From assembly GCA_023229575.1 (NCBI GenBank), contig JALNYZ010000002.1, positions 124,001 through 188,000 on the forward strand: 64,000 bases of DNA, written 5' to 3'. Below are positions 53,091-62,849 of the stretch, one piece after another. Below the pieces are notes generated by a model. It was not told the origin of the DNA, did no database searches, and saw only the letters and a program-made list of their open reading frames with translations. The first letter of the stretch is position 1; each line of letters opens with the position of its first letter. The translations under genes and the position numbers were made by a program. This stretch comes from Prolixibacteraceae bacterium (GTDB taxonomy: Bacteria; Bacteroidota; Bacteroidia; Bacteroidales; Prolixibacteraceae).

Positions 53091-55775
53091 TTGAGCACTA
53101 TACGATTTATTAAATATACTTTTTTACTGATTCTTATTTGGCAATCACTTGTTTTTGCTCAGGGACCAGTTTCGGGAAAGAGGAATACAAAAAGGCAATC
53201 AATCACTTCTTTACCAACCCAAAAGGGAGATAAAAAAAGTGTAAAAGACTCATTAACAGTTTTAAAGAAGGATTCAGTTAAGTTGGATTCTCTTCATATT
53301 GAAAAGAATAGCGATGATTTTGACGCCCAGGTGGATTATACGGCAGACGGTAAAATCCTATTTTTCAATAGCGCAAACAAGATATTTATGTATAAGAATG
53401 CGAAGGTTAAATACAAGGATATTGAACTAACCGCAGATTATATTGAGCTAAACAAGGATAGTAACCTGGTACATGCAACAGGAAAGCCTGATTCGACAGG
53501 GACAATAGTTGGCAAACCCGTATTTAAGCAAGGTGAACAGGAATTTGAAGCCGATGAAATCAAATACAATTTTCTTACCAAGAAGGGAATTGTTTATGGT
53601 GTTGTAACGGAGCAGGAGGGAGGGTTCATTCATAGTGGTAAGACCAAGCTGATGAATGACTCGACCTACAACCTCAAAGACGGAAAGTACACAACTTGTG
53701 ATGCCGAGCATCCCCATTTTTATCTTCAAATGACAAAGGCCAAAGTGCTTTCAAACAAAAAAATTGTAACCGGGCCTGCCTACCTCGTTTTGGAAGACAT
53801 CCCAATATACTTTTTATTCATTCCGTTTGGGTTTTTCCCAAACTCTCCAACTTATTCATCCGGATTTTTAATGCCTACCTATGGTGATGAAATAAACCGG
53901 GGTTTCTTTTTGAGGGATATGGGCTATTATTGGGCCGCTAATGATTATTTCGATGTTGCATTGAGGGGGGATATTTTCTCGAAAGGGTCGAGGGGCATTA
54001 AAATGCATACCAATTATAAACTCCGGTATAAGTTCAGTGGTGGACTTGATATCAATTTTTACAAGAATGTCTTTGGAGACAAAGGGTTGCCTGATTATAA
54101 AATCCAGAATGATTTTGCCATTACCTGGAACCATTCTATGGATTCAAAAGCCAGTCCCAATCAATCTTTTAGCGCAAGTGTCAATTTTTCAACGAGCCAA
54201 TATGATCAAAATAACTCTTACACGACCCAGAACTATCTGACAAATACGAAACAATCGAGTATATCCTATACCAAGCGATGGGAGAATAGCCCATTTTCAA
54301 TGTCCGCTAACCTGCGACATTCGCAAAACAGTCGTGATACCACCATAAACCTGACTTTACCACAAATGACATTCAACGTCAATCGTCTCTATCCTTTTAA
54401 GTCTAAAAATTCTTCCGGTCCGGAGAAATGGTATCAAAAGATTGGACTGAGCTACAGTTTTGATATGCAGAATTCAATCAATACCAAAGAGTATAAGCTA
54501 ATGCATACAAACTTAGCCAGGGATTGGCAGAGCGGGGTAAAACACAGCATTCCAATCAGTACATCTTTTAAAGCCTTGAAATTTATAACAATCAGTCCTT
54601 CGGTTAATTACAATGAAAGATGGTATATGAGCCAGATCAGGAAGGCTTATGATCCGGCAAAAAAGTTGGTTTACGTATCTGACACTATTTATGGTTTTAC
54701 CCGTGATTTTGATTATTCGGTCAGTGTTGGGGCCTCCACAAAAATTTATGGAAATTTCCTGCCATTAAATCCAAAGTCAAACATTAAGGGGATACGGCAC
54801 ACAATAACCCCTACCATTAGCTTTAGTATGCAACCGGATTTTAGTAATCCCAGCTACGGAATGTATGGAAACATCGAATACTTTGATGATAAAGGAAACC
54901 CTGTTTCATTGAGGTACCCACACCACGAAGGTGGTATTTATGGTACTGCCGGAGCAGGCCGATCCGGATCGATTGGCTTGAATATTGGGAATATTCTGGA
55001 AATGAAGATGTTGAATACAAATGATACTACTTCTAAAGATAAATATAAGAAAATAAAGCTGATTGACCAGTTATCTTTGGCTACTTCTTACAATTTAGCG
55101 GCCGACTCCCTAAATCTCTCCAATATTAATTTGACAGCGCGGACAAAGGTTGCGGGTATCGACATTAACATGGGTGCCATCATGGATCCATATGCTTTCG
55201 AAAATGGACATTTGGTGAATGTATTTGAATTTGCACGAACCAGGAAATTGGCGCGGTTAACCAGTGCCAATTTATCGTTTGGTTATTCATTCAAATCCAA
55301 ATCCGAGGATGAAAATAAGCAATTGAAACCCGGTATTGGGAAAGATGGAAAACCACTGGAGAAAACGGAAGATCAAAAAATGATAGAGAATACCAGAAAA
55401 AACTATCCGGAAATACCCGAATATGTCGATTTCAATATTCCCTGGAACCTTACCTTCAATTACAGTTTACGTTACAGCAAACCCAATCCTATTATGGCCC
55501 CGACCATTAATCAGACGGTGGAATTTAGCGGGGATCTCAAACTGACAAAGGGATGGGATGTCGGCTTTTCATCCGGGCTCGATATTCAGAAAATGGAGGT
55601 TTCCTTCACGCAGTTCAATATTTTCAGGGACATGCACTGCTTTCAGATGTCACTTAACCTTGTACCTTTTGGCTACCGCCAGAGTTACAGTTTTACTATC
55701 AGGGCCACCGCAGCCATGCTTCAGGACTTGAAATTGAGTAAGCGGGAGAGTTTCTACGACAGACAACAGTATTAA
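53091..55775 (+). CDS. lptD: LptD-like outer-membrane protein (OstA-like)
   Basis: About 894 residues from TTG at 53091, preferred over TTG at 53010 because it starts the signal peptide (TIRFIKYTFLLILIWQSLVFAQ) properly and lies after the likely transcript start. Residues about 75-230 form the periplasmic OstA/LptA-like jellyroll (AKVKYKDIELTADYIELNKDSNLVHATG; FEADEIKYNFLTKKGIVYG). The remaining 600 or so residues are an outer-membrane beta barrel with alternating strands ending in MSLNLVPFGYRQSYSFTIRAT. It would insert LPS into the outer leaflet. Divergent from the amidase. Confidence 0.88.
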   Translation: MSTIRFIKYTFLLILIWQSLVFAQGPVSGKRNTKRQSITSLPTQKGDKKSVKDSLTVLKKDSVKLDSLHIEKNSDDFDAQVDYTADGKILFFNSANKIFMYKNAKVKYKDIELTADYIELNKDSNLVHATGKPDSTGTIVGKPVFKQGEQEFEADEIKYNFLTKKGIVYGVVTEQEGGFIHSGKTKLMNDSTYNLKDGKYTTCDAEHPHFYLQMTKAKVLSNKKIVTGPAYLVLEDIPIYFLFIPFGFFPNSPTYSSGFLMPTYGDEINRGFFLRDMGYYWAANDYFDVALRGDIFSKGSRGIKMHTNYKLRYKFSGGLDINFYKNVFGDKGLPDYKIQNDFAITWNHSMDSKASPNQSFSASVNFSTSQYDQNNSYTTQNYLTNTKQSSISYTKRWENSPFSMSANLRHSQNSRDTTINLTLPQMTFNVNRLYPFKSKNSSGPEKWYQKIGLSYSFDMQNSINTKEYKLMHTNLARDWQSGVKHSIPISTSFKALKFITISPSVNYNERWYMSQIRKAYDPAKKLVYVSDTIYGFTRDFDYSVSVGASTKIYGNFLPLNPKSNIKGIRHTITPTISFSMQPDFSNPSYGMYGNIEYFDDKGNPVSLRYPHHEGGIYGTAGAGRSGSIGLNIGNILEMKMLNTNDTTSKDKYKKIKLIDQLSLATSYNLAADSLNLSNINLTARTKVAGIDINMGAIMDPYAFENGHLVNVFEFARTRKLARLTSANLSFGYSFKSKSEDENKQLKPGIGKDGKPLEKTEDQKMIENTRKNYPEIPEYVDFNIPWNLTFNYSLRYSKPNPIMAPTINQTVEFSGDLKLTKGWDVGFSSGLDIQKMEVSFTQFNIFRDMHCFQMSLNLVPFGYRQSYSFTIRATAAMLQDLKLSKRESFYDRQQY

Positions 55776-55844
55776 CCAGGCACTTAGTCAATTGGATATT
55801 AAAATTGATAAGGATGTAAGTTTATGGACTCAAGTTCGAATCTT

Positions 55845-56384
55845 TTACAGAAACAGTTCACACCACTCTTCGAAACGTTTGCTATTGTATTTCCCAAATT
55901 TTGCGATCGATTTTCGGACTTCGGACAATGACTTTTCAGTTAGGTCAGGGGAACTTTTGGAATAAAATTTATCGGCAAAAGCAATAATCTGTTCCTCTAC
56001 CGATTCAGGAATTAAATCCCGTAAGGGGAGGGGCAATTTTTTTTCGGCAATCTCCTCCCTGGAAATACCAACACCAGTATGCCTTTCACAAACCAATCCA
56101 TGGTCGGGAAATCCCAAGGTGGTGAGAAGCTCACAGCCCAGGTAACCGTGGGCCAGATAAGGATAGTCGCCAAAGCAATAGAGATCAGGTGCATTGGTTA
56201 AAAATATTCCAATATCATGCGTCAAGGCCGCCTCTTCAATAAATTTGAGATCGGGATTCAGTTCGCTGTGTTTTGATGCAATCTTCAAGGCTTTTTCAGT
56301 CACCGCCTGACTGTGGCTGACGAGGATATGGTAAGCCTTTGACTTAGGTTTGTAATACTTTGAGATCAGCGCCATTGAATCCAT
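55845..56384 (-). CDS. HD-domain hydrolase, uncharacterised
   Basis: About 179 residues from ATG at 56384 (MDSMALISKYY); ATG at 56375 is equally plausible, and the frame stays open to ATG at 56462, adding a hydrophobic lead unlike this soluble family. HD motifs are present: H of SHSQAV, HD in ALTHDIGIF, H in AHGYLG and D in AFADKFYSK. This is the HDIG-type core used on phosphomonoesters or nucleotides; no substrate is evident. It converges on lptD. Confidence 0.82.
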   Translation of the reverse strand: MDSMALISKYYKPKSKAYHILVSHSQAVTEKALKIASKHSELNPDLKFIEEAALTHDIGIFLTNAPDLYCFGDYPYLAHGYLGCELLTTLGFPDHGLVCERHTGVGISREEIAEKKLPLPLRDLIPESVEEQIIAFADKFYSKSSPDLTEKSLSEVRKSIAKFGKYNSKRFEEWCELFL

Positions 56385-56648
56385 TTCCTTCAAGGTAATA
56401 TTGAGAATATTATTAACAACAAAGTTAATTTCAAGGATAAAATAAATCAAAAATTTCCACATAACATGTTTTTAAGCCTTTCAAATTGCTTAAATTGACT
56501 GTTAATCGCTATTTTTAAGCAATATTTAAAGGGTAATGAATGCCTATTGGAAACCAGGAGGCGGCAAAGGTAGATGCCAATAGCCAGATATTTTAAAAAT
56601 GAAAGTTTAATATACTAATCATCAGTTATATAATATAATATTTTTCGG

Positions 56649-58790
56649 GTGAACAAAGAAATATTTAAAAAATACCCACGAAAATTCAGGCGTGGATTTG
56701 AACTTCTGGAAAGAGGAAAAGCAGAAAAAGGGATCAAATGCATTGAGAAAAGTATTGATTCAGGTTTTAAATCAGGAATAGTTTTTCTTGACCTTTATAA
56801 GCATGCTGCAAACGCTTCTGAGGCCATTGATCTGTTTCAAACAGTATACGAGCAGGATTTTGTAAAAGCCACTCTTGATCTTGGTATTCAATACTATGAT
56901 GGAATAGGCCGTACACAATCCTTTAAAGACTCTGTCACATTTTTTCTGGAGTCTGCACGTGCAGGAGGTGTTGAAGCCTGCAATTATATTGGAAGTATGC
57001 GTGAAAAGGGAGATGGACTTCCATTGGATTTGACCAAAGCATTTGAATGGTACGAAAGAGGGGCTGAGCGTGGAGATAAGGTTGCCAAATACAATCATGG
57101 GCGTCTTCTCTATTCCGGTGAAGGGGGGTACAAGGATACTGATGAAGCAGTTGACTATTGGTATGCTTCGGCAAAGGATGGATATTTACCTGCCGTTTGT
57201 AAGGTAGGGGAGATTTTCGAGTTAGGGTTAACGGTACCCGTAAAACTTGAAAAAGCGTACGAGTGGTACCTGAAAGCAGCCATGGAGGGGTATGAGCCAG
57301 CATATCAGAAGGTTGGACTTTTTCTATATGAAGGCAAAGGCGTTGAGACCAACATCCAACAGAGTATGGAATGGTTTGGTAAGATTGAAGGGGAGGTATC
57401 TTCGGATGTTGCCCTTAAAATGGGTAAGCTTTATCTTTTGGGATTAGGGATTGAAAAGAATCCCGACAAGGCAAAAAAATATCTTGAACAAGCTGTCCAT
57501 GCTGATTACTCTGAAGCAATTTTCCTGATGGGAAAACTTCACGAAGAGACCAACAATAATGATTTCATGGAATTGTATCAGAAGGCAGCTGACCGCGGAT
57601 TTGCCGAAGCACAAGAGGCATTGGCCAATTACTACCTGAAACAAGCTGATTACCATGGTGTTGAGATGTTAAAAAAGGCTGCCTTGAACGGCAGCGCCGA
57701 TGCAATGGTATTGATGGCCAAGCGTTTTGCGGAAGGTGAAGGTGCAGAGAAAAATGTAAAAACAGCAGTGGATTATTATCGGAAGGCAGCTGAAAAGGGT
57801 AACCTGGAAGCGCAATATCAATATGCCAGTATTTGTCTTGCAGGTGAGTGGATTGAACGGGACAAATATTCGGCAGGTGACTATTTTAAAAAATCTGCTG
57901 AAGCAGGCCATCCGAGAGCTTGCTACATTTTGGGACTTTTGCATGAAAAAGGTGAAACCTATTGGTCGGACAAAGACAAGGCCTATGAATGGTATTTGAA
58001 AGCTGCAGAGAAGGGTGTACCGGGCGCAATGTTTAAAACCGCAGTCTACCTCGAGAATGGTATGAAAGTTGAAAAAAATCTCAATGAAGCATTGAGGTGG
58101 TACAGACAGGCATCCTCTGCCGGTTATGCAAAAGCTGCCTTCAATCTGGCAGTCATGTTTGAAAACGGATTGGGTTGTGATGCAGATCCCGGAAAGTCTA
58201 TTGAACAATATGAAATTGCTGCCAGTGGCGGGATTTCCGAGGCCATGAACAACCTTGGAAATTTATACCATCAGGGCAAAGGAATAAAAGCTGATCCACA
58301 AGAGGCCTTCAAATGGTACACACGTGCAGATGATGCAGGTTACATGTTGGGCGCCTACAATTTAGGGGTCATGTGGTACTTCGGTGAGACAGGTGAAAAG
58401 AATCTTCAAAAGGCTTATTTCCATTTCAAGAAAGCTGCAGATAAAAATTATCCGCAAGCCCAGTACAATTTGGCGGGAATGATGCTCTACGGCGAAGGAG
58501 TAGAAGAAAATAAAAAAGCTGCCATGGAACTATTCCGCAAATCTGCCGAAAATGGTTTTGCTTCCTCCTGGATTAGTTTGGCGGAATTTTACGCCGAGGG
58601 TGAAGTGGTGGAGAAAGATGTAGAGAAAGCGATTGAATATTTAAACCTGGCATCCGATCATGGGTTAGGGGAGGCGGATTATCTACTTTCCAAAATTCAT
58701 GAAACGGAAGAGGGTTACCTTGATCTGGTTAAACAAAGTCAATGTCTTACCAGATCTTTGAGCAGAGGATACCAGCCGGAGGAAGGTTAA
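56649..58790 (+). CDS. Sel1-like repeat protein
   Basis: 713 residues starting at GTG 56649, with no signal peptide. Nearly the entire length consists of about 17 Sel1-like repeats of 36 residues, recognisable by A-x-x-xLGxxYxxGxGxxxDxxKAxxWYxKAA cores (for example NYIGSMREKGDGLPLDLTKAFEWYERGAERG, and so on to the end). Such solenoids are scaffolds for protein binding. The first 80 residues are less regular. The function is unknown. Its stop lies right against the left arm of the 35-bp inverted repeat. Confidence 0.88.
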   Translation: MNKEIFKKYPRKFRRGFELLERGKAEKGIKCIEKSIDSGFKSGIVFLDLYKHAANASEAIDLFQTVYEQDFVKATLDLGIQYYDGIGRTQSFKDSVTFFLESARAGGVEACNYIGSMREKGDGLPLDLTKAFEWYERGAERGDKVAKYNHGRLLYSGEGGYKDTDEAVDYWYASAKDGYLPAVCKVGEIFELGLTVPVKLEKAYEWYLKAAMEGYEPAYQKVGLFLYEGKGVETNIQQSMEWFGKIEGEVSSDVALKMGKLYLLGLGIEKNPDKAKKYLEQAVHADYSEAIFLMGKLHEETNNNDFMELYQKAADRGFAEAQEALANYYLKQADYHGVEMLKKAALNGSADAMVLMAKRFAEGEGAEKNVKTAVDYYRKAAEKGNLEAQYQYASICLAGEWIERDKYSAGDYFKKSAEAGHPRACYILGLLHEKGETYWSDKDKAYEWYLKAAEKGVPGAMFKTAVYLENGMKVEKNLNEALRWYRQASSAGYAKAAFNLAVMFENGLGCDADPGKSIEQYEIAASGGISEAMNNLGNLYHQGKGIKADPQEAFKWYTRADDAGYMLGAYNLGVMWYFGETGEKNLQKAYFHFKKAADKNYPQAQYNLAGMMLYGEGVEENKKAAMELFRKSAENGFASSWISLAEFYAEGEVVEKDVEKAIEYLNLASDHGLGEADYLLSKIHETEEGYLDLVKQSQCLTRSLSRGYQPEEG

Positions 58791-58794
58791 AGGG

Positions 58795-58994
58795 AAAGGA
58801 TAAAGGATAAAGTCAAAAGGATAAAGTGGAATTCGTACTGAATTCCGAATTAGCTCAACTATCGTTTAAATTATTAGTAAGAACGCCACGATTTTGATCG
58901 CGGCGTTCTTATTTTATCCTTTAATTTTAATAGGGGCAAATGTTCAATCCGAACAAATCCCACTTTATCCTTTTGACTTTATCCTTTATCCTTT
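58795..58994. repeat. 35-bp inverted repeat framing the SLR/purL convergent gap
   Basis: 58795-58829 and 58960-58994 are exact inverted copies of 35 bp built from AAGGATAAAG units. The left copy starts 4 nt after the Sel1-protein stop. The right copy overlaps the last codons and the stop of purL (EEKDKG), so the coding 3' end of purL appears to be duplicated in inverted form. The pair frames a bidirectional terminator. Confidence 0.9.
58878..58911. terminator. Bidirectional terminator between SLR gene and purL
   Basis: TAAGAACGCC (58878-58887) pairs with GGCGTTCTTA (58902-58911), ten pairs, extended by CG/CG around loop ATTTTGAT after a one-base mismatch. T-rich sequence follows on the plus strand and A-rich sequence precedes it. 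Confidence 0.8.
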
Positions 58995-61900
58995 TCTTCA
59001 ATCCATCTCCGGGCATTCACAAAGGCTTCAATCCAAGGTGTGACCTGATCAGCTTTTCGATCAGCCGGGTAATATCCCCATTGCCATGGATAAATTGCCC
59101 GTTCGAGATGCGGCATCATGGCGAGGTGCCTTCCATCTGCCGAACAAATTGCCGCTGTATTGTAATCTGATCCGTTAGGATTACCGGGATAGTTGGCGAA
59201 GGAGTATTTCATCGGGATTTTGTACTGTTCTTCGCTTTCAGGAATAGAGAACTTGCCTTCACCGTGTGCCACCCAAATACCCAATTTCTTACCAGCAAGG
59301 GTTTTTAGCATAATAGACTCGTTATCAGTAATATCAACATTCAAGAATGATGATTCAAATTTATGGGATTCGTTGTGAAGCATTTTCATCTTCTCTTTTT
59401 TCTCCGGATAAATAAGATCCAGGGCAACCATGAGCTGGCAACCGTTGCAGACACCCAAACTCAGTGTGTCATTTCTCTTATAAAAATTCTCGAGCGCTGC
59501 TTTCGCCCTTTCATTGTATTTGAAAGCACCTGCCCAACCAATCGCCGAACCCAGAACATCCGAATTGGAGAATCCTCCGACAAAAACAATGAGACTAATA
59601 TCTTCAAGCGTTTCGCGACCGGTTATCAGGTCGGTCATGTGAACATCTTTTACATCAAACCCAGCCAGATATAGGCTCCAGGCCATCTCCCTGTCGCCAT
59701 TTACACCTTTCTCCCTGATAATTGCAGCCCTGATGCCAGACCGTTCCCTTCTTTTTGGATCTATTCCAAGAGAGTCGAAACTTCCTTTGAAACCACCTAA
59801 ATTAAATGAAAGGGCGTTTTGCTTGTAATTATTGAGACGGTCGAGTGCCAATTTCTCCCCGCATTGCTTTTTATCAAGCAGGTAGGAGGGCCTAAACCAC
59901 TTTTCCCTCAGCTCATCAATTTCGAAAAGATAATGATCTGTGAAATTTGAAATTTTGATGACTCTTTCGGTCAGGGGTTTCCCAATTGGAAAACACTTCA
60001 CATTGGCCTGCTGAAACAACTTTTCAAATTTAACCGGATCGCTGGCCTGAACAATGACTCCAGGATTCTCGCTAAAAAGCGCTTTTACACTGTCTGATTC
60101 TTCTAGTAACGAGATATCAGCCTCGATTCCTCCGAAATTTTGAGCAAAGCAATTTTCCAGAAGCGTAACTATCAAGCCTCCAGAAGATATGTCATGTCCT
60201 GAAGCTACAAGACCTGAACTGATTGCCTCCTGCAAGGTCTGAAATGCCTTTGCGAAGTAGTCAGGATCAGATACTGTAGGGGACTCTTCTCCGACAGTAG
60301 CCAGGATTTGTCCTAGCGAACTGCCTCCCAGAACCTTTTTAGATTTAGAGAAATCGATGTAGTAAATTGTTTTCGCGGGATCATTGATCAGAACAGGTTC
60401 AATGATATTTCTAAGGTTGGAGATTTCGCCTGAAGCCGAGATGATCACCGTACCCGGAGCATAAACAACCTCATCCTTGTATTTCTGTGTCATGGATAAG
60501 GAATCTTTTCCGGTAGGAATATTGATTCCCAAAGCACAGGCAAAATCGGATGCTGCTTCTACCGCTTGGTATAACCGCGCATTTTCACCCGGGTTTTTGG
60601 CAGGCCACATCCAATTGGCAGAAAGTGAAACTCCTTTGAGTCCATGGGTGAGGGGAGCCCAAACAATGTTGGTAAGTGCCTCTGCAATGGAAAGGACAGA
60701 ACCATGTGCAGGATTAATCAACCCTGCTGAAGGAGCATGCCCCAGCGAAGTGGCAATCCCTTTGATCCCCTGATAATCAATTGCGACTGCCCCGAGGTTG
60801 TTCAATGGAAGCTGCAGTTCACCGGCGCATTGCTGTTTGGCGATTCTTCCGGTCACGGAACGGTCGACTTTGTTGGTGAGCCAATCTTTGCAACCGACTG
60901 ATTCGAGTTGTAATATTTGCTCTAAATAACTGTTTATTAATCCTTTGGAATATGAAATTTTTGCAAAATTTTGATCCGGTGCCTTGTCTTCAAGCAAGGT
61001 GCGAGGCGGTTTACCAAAGAGGGTTGCCAACTCCATGTCGATGGGACGATCCCCGTTTTTGCGGTTGACAAATGTAAATTTATGGTCTCCGGTAGTCTCA
61101 CCAATCACGTAAAACGGTGATCTTTCGCGCTCTGCAATGCGTTGAATCCAGTCTAGATTTTCTTTCCCGGTTACAAAGCCCATTCTTTCCTGCGATTCAT
61201 TCCCGACAATCTCTTTGGCAGAAAGGGTGGGGTCACCTACCGGAAGTTGGTCAACAAATATCTCTCCTCCGGTTTCTTCGACCAATTCGGAGAGACAATT
61301 CAGGTGACCTCCGGCGCCATGGTCGTGAATGGAGACGATCGGGTTTTTGCCGGATTCGGCTAGTGAACGAATCGTATTGTAGGCCCGTTTTTGCATCTCA
61401 GGATTGGCTCGTTGCACGGCATTCAATTCGATATGGCTTTCGAAGGCGCCTGTATCCACTGAGGATACCGCACCGCCACCCATGCCAATCCGGTAATTGT
61501 CGCCTCCAAGCAGGACAACGCTTTCCCCTGTTTGGGGTACACCCTTCAGGCTGTCCTCTTTTCTGGCATATCCGATACCTCCTGCCTGCATGATTACCTT
61601 GTCATAACCATATTTCTTTTGGTTTTCAGCATGTTCAAATGTCAGAACGGAGCCATTGATGAGGGGTTGTCCGAACTTATTCCCAAAATCAGAAGCTCCA
61701 TTAGATGCTTTAATCAAAAGTTCTTCTGGATTGTGATACAGCCACTTGCGTGGCTCAAAATGTTGTTCCCATGGACGGTTGTTATCATCATTTCTGGAAT
61801 AGGAGGTCATGTAAACGGCCGTTCCGGCTATTGGAAAACTTCCTTTGCCTCCTGCCATGCGGTCGCGGATTTCGCCTCCTGTTCCGGTAGCTGCTCCGTT

Positions 61901-62668
61901 GAAAGGTTCTACTGTTGTGGGAAAATTATGCGTTTCTGCTTTTAATGAGAGTACAGTTTCGATATCAGTAACCTGAAAATAATCAGGTATATCTGCCGAA
62001 GCAGGGGCAAATTGTTCTGCGGCAGGACCTTCACTGAAGGAACAGTTGTCTTTGTATGCAGAAACGACAGTGTTTGGATTGGTTTTGGTCGTTTTTTTGA
62101 TCATTTCGAACAGCGTCTGCTGCTTTTCTATGCCATCAATGACAAAAGTTCCATTAAAAATTTTGTGCCTGCAGTGCTCAGAATTTACCTGAGAAAATCC
62201 AAACACTTCACTATCAGTAAGTTTTCTTTCTATTTTGACTGCTACTTCTTCAAGGTATTGAATTTCGTCGGGGCTCAATGCCAATCCCTCCTGCTTGTTA
62301 TATGCTGAAATATCATCAATATAAATAACCGGATCCGGCAGATGGTCGATGGTGAAAATAGATTGGGACAATCCGCGGTAGAAAGCCTGAAGCATCGGAT
62401 CGAAACTGCTTTGCGCATTGCCATCTACAAATTCTTCTATGCGAATAATCCCGTTAATTCCCATATTTTGGGTAATCTCAACCGCATTGGTGCTCCATGG
62501 AGTGATCATCTCCTTGCGTGGACCTACAAATTGACCTTCCAATTGCTCGGCCCGGATCATTTTGGCATCTCCGAAAAGCCAACACAATTTATTTATATCT
62601 GTTTGATTCAATGAACCTTGGGTTCCTACAGCAATCGTTTTGCTGCGCTCTTTGAAGAAGAGGATCAT
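58979..62668 (-). CDS. purL: Phosphoribosylformylglycinamidine synthase (large, PurL+PurQ)
   Basis: Fourth step of purine synthesis: FGAR + Gln + ATP to FGAM. 1229 residues, the fused long form in which the synthetase and glutaminase sit on one chain. N-terminal PurS-like region (1 to about 150), synthetase with VNSEHCRHKIFNG and the KAETHNFPTTVEPFNGAATGTGGEIRD motif, second ATP-binding half (GKDSLSM), and C-terminal class-I glutaminase with nucleophile Cys in LGVCNGCQL and the His/Glu of PHLERAI. Intact. Its last residues overlap the inverted repeat. Confidence 0.96.
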   Translation of the reverse strand: MILFFKERSKTIAVGTQGSLNQTDINKLCWLFGDAKMIRAEQLEGQFVGPRKEMITPWSTNAVEITQNMGINGIIRIEEFVDGNAQSSFDPMLQAFYRGLSQSIFTIDHLPDPVIYIDDISAYNKQEGLALSPDEIQYLEEVAVKIERKLTDSEVFGFSQVNSEHCRHKIFNGTFVIDGIEKQQTLFEMIKKTTKTNPNTVVSAYKDNCSFSEGPAAEQFAPASADIPDYFQVTDIETVLSLKAETHNFPTTVEPFNGAATGTGGEIRDRMAGGKGSFPIAGTAVYMTSYSRNDDNNRPWEQHFEPRKWLYHNPEELLIKASNGASDFGNKFGQPLINGSVLTFEHAENQKKYGYDKVIMQAGGIGYARKEDSLKGVPQTGESVVLLGGDNYRIGMGGGAVSSVDTGAFESHIELNAVQRANPEMQKRAYNTIRSLAESGKNPIVSIHDHGAGGHLNCLSELVEETGGEIFVDQLPVGDPTLSAKEIVGNESQERMGFVTGKENLDWIQRIAERERSPFYVIGETTGDHKFTFVNRKNGDRPIDMELATLFGKPPRTLLEDKAPDQNFAKISYSKGLINSYLEQILQLESVGCKDWLTNKVDRSVTGRIAKQQCAGELQLPLNNLGAVAIDYQGIKGIATSLGHAPSAGLINPAHGSVLSIAEALTNIVWAPLTHGLKGVSLSANWMWPAKNPGENARLYQAVEAASDFACALGINIPTGKDSLSMTQKYKDEVVYAPGTVIISASGEISNLRNIIEPVLINDPAKTIYYIDFSKSKKVLGGSSLGQILATVGEESPTVSDPDYFAKAFQTLQEAISSGLVASGHDISSGGLIVTLLENCFAQNFGGIEADISLLEESDSVKALFSENPGVIVQASDPVKFEKLFQQANVKCFPIGKPLTERVIKISNFTDHYLFEIDELREKWFRPSYLLDKKQCGEKLALDRLNNYKQNALSFNLGGFKGSFDSLGIDPKRRERSGIRAAIIREKGVNGDREMAWSLYLAGFDVKDVHMTDLITGRETLEDISLIVFVGGFSNSDVLGSAIGWAGAFKYNERAKAALENFYKRNDTLSLGVCNGCQLMVALDLIYPEKKEKMKMLHNESHKFESSFLNVDITDNESIMLKTLAGKKLGIWVAHGEGKFSIPESEEQYKIPMKYSFANYPGNPNGSDYNTAAICSADGRHLAMMPHLERAIYPWQWGYYPADRKADQVTPWIEAFVNARRWIEEKDKG

Positions 62669-62721
62669 GTAGCCGGATTTAATGGTTAAAACGTCAGCGA
62701 AGATAGGCAGAAGAGAATTAA

Positions 62722-62749
62722 AAATTACAAATTACAAATTACAAATTAC
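62722..62749. repeat. AAATTAC heptamer array, four units
   Basis: Four exact copies of AAATTAC, ending in AAATTT, in the 62669-62841 gap between purL and the next gene. Simple arrays of this kind recur in Bacteroidota intergenic DNA. No hairpin or promoter is apparent. Confidence 0.8.
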
Positions 62750-62822
62750 AAATTTGTGACGAGTTGGATTGTGAAGGCTAATCCATCCAGAGGCATTTCA
62801 AAGCATAAATGCCTGATTCCCT

Positions 62823-62849
62823 AATTTTTAATTTTTAATTTTTAATTTT
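62823..62849. repeat. AATTTTT heptamer array at the lpd-like stop
   Basis: Three full AATTTTT units and a partial fourth. The array overlaps the stop codon of the leftward gene (62842-62844), so part of it is coding. Read leftwards it is A-rich (AAAAATT). Confidence 0.75.

Noticed and set aside
58795..58994. Inverted repeats as ends of an insertion sequence
   Set aside because: Only 130 bp lie between them, filled by a terminator; no transposase and no target duplication.
61117..61593. 158-codon rightward open frame
   Set aside because: Antisense to purL with Arg/Ser/His-rich low-complexity translation; shadow.
62722..62749. Short repeat array as a CRISPR
   Set aside because: The units are 7 bp and directly adjacent with no spacers; no cas genes are in the window.
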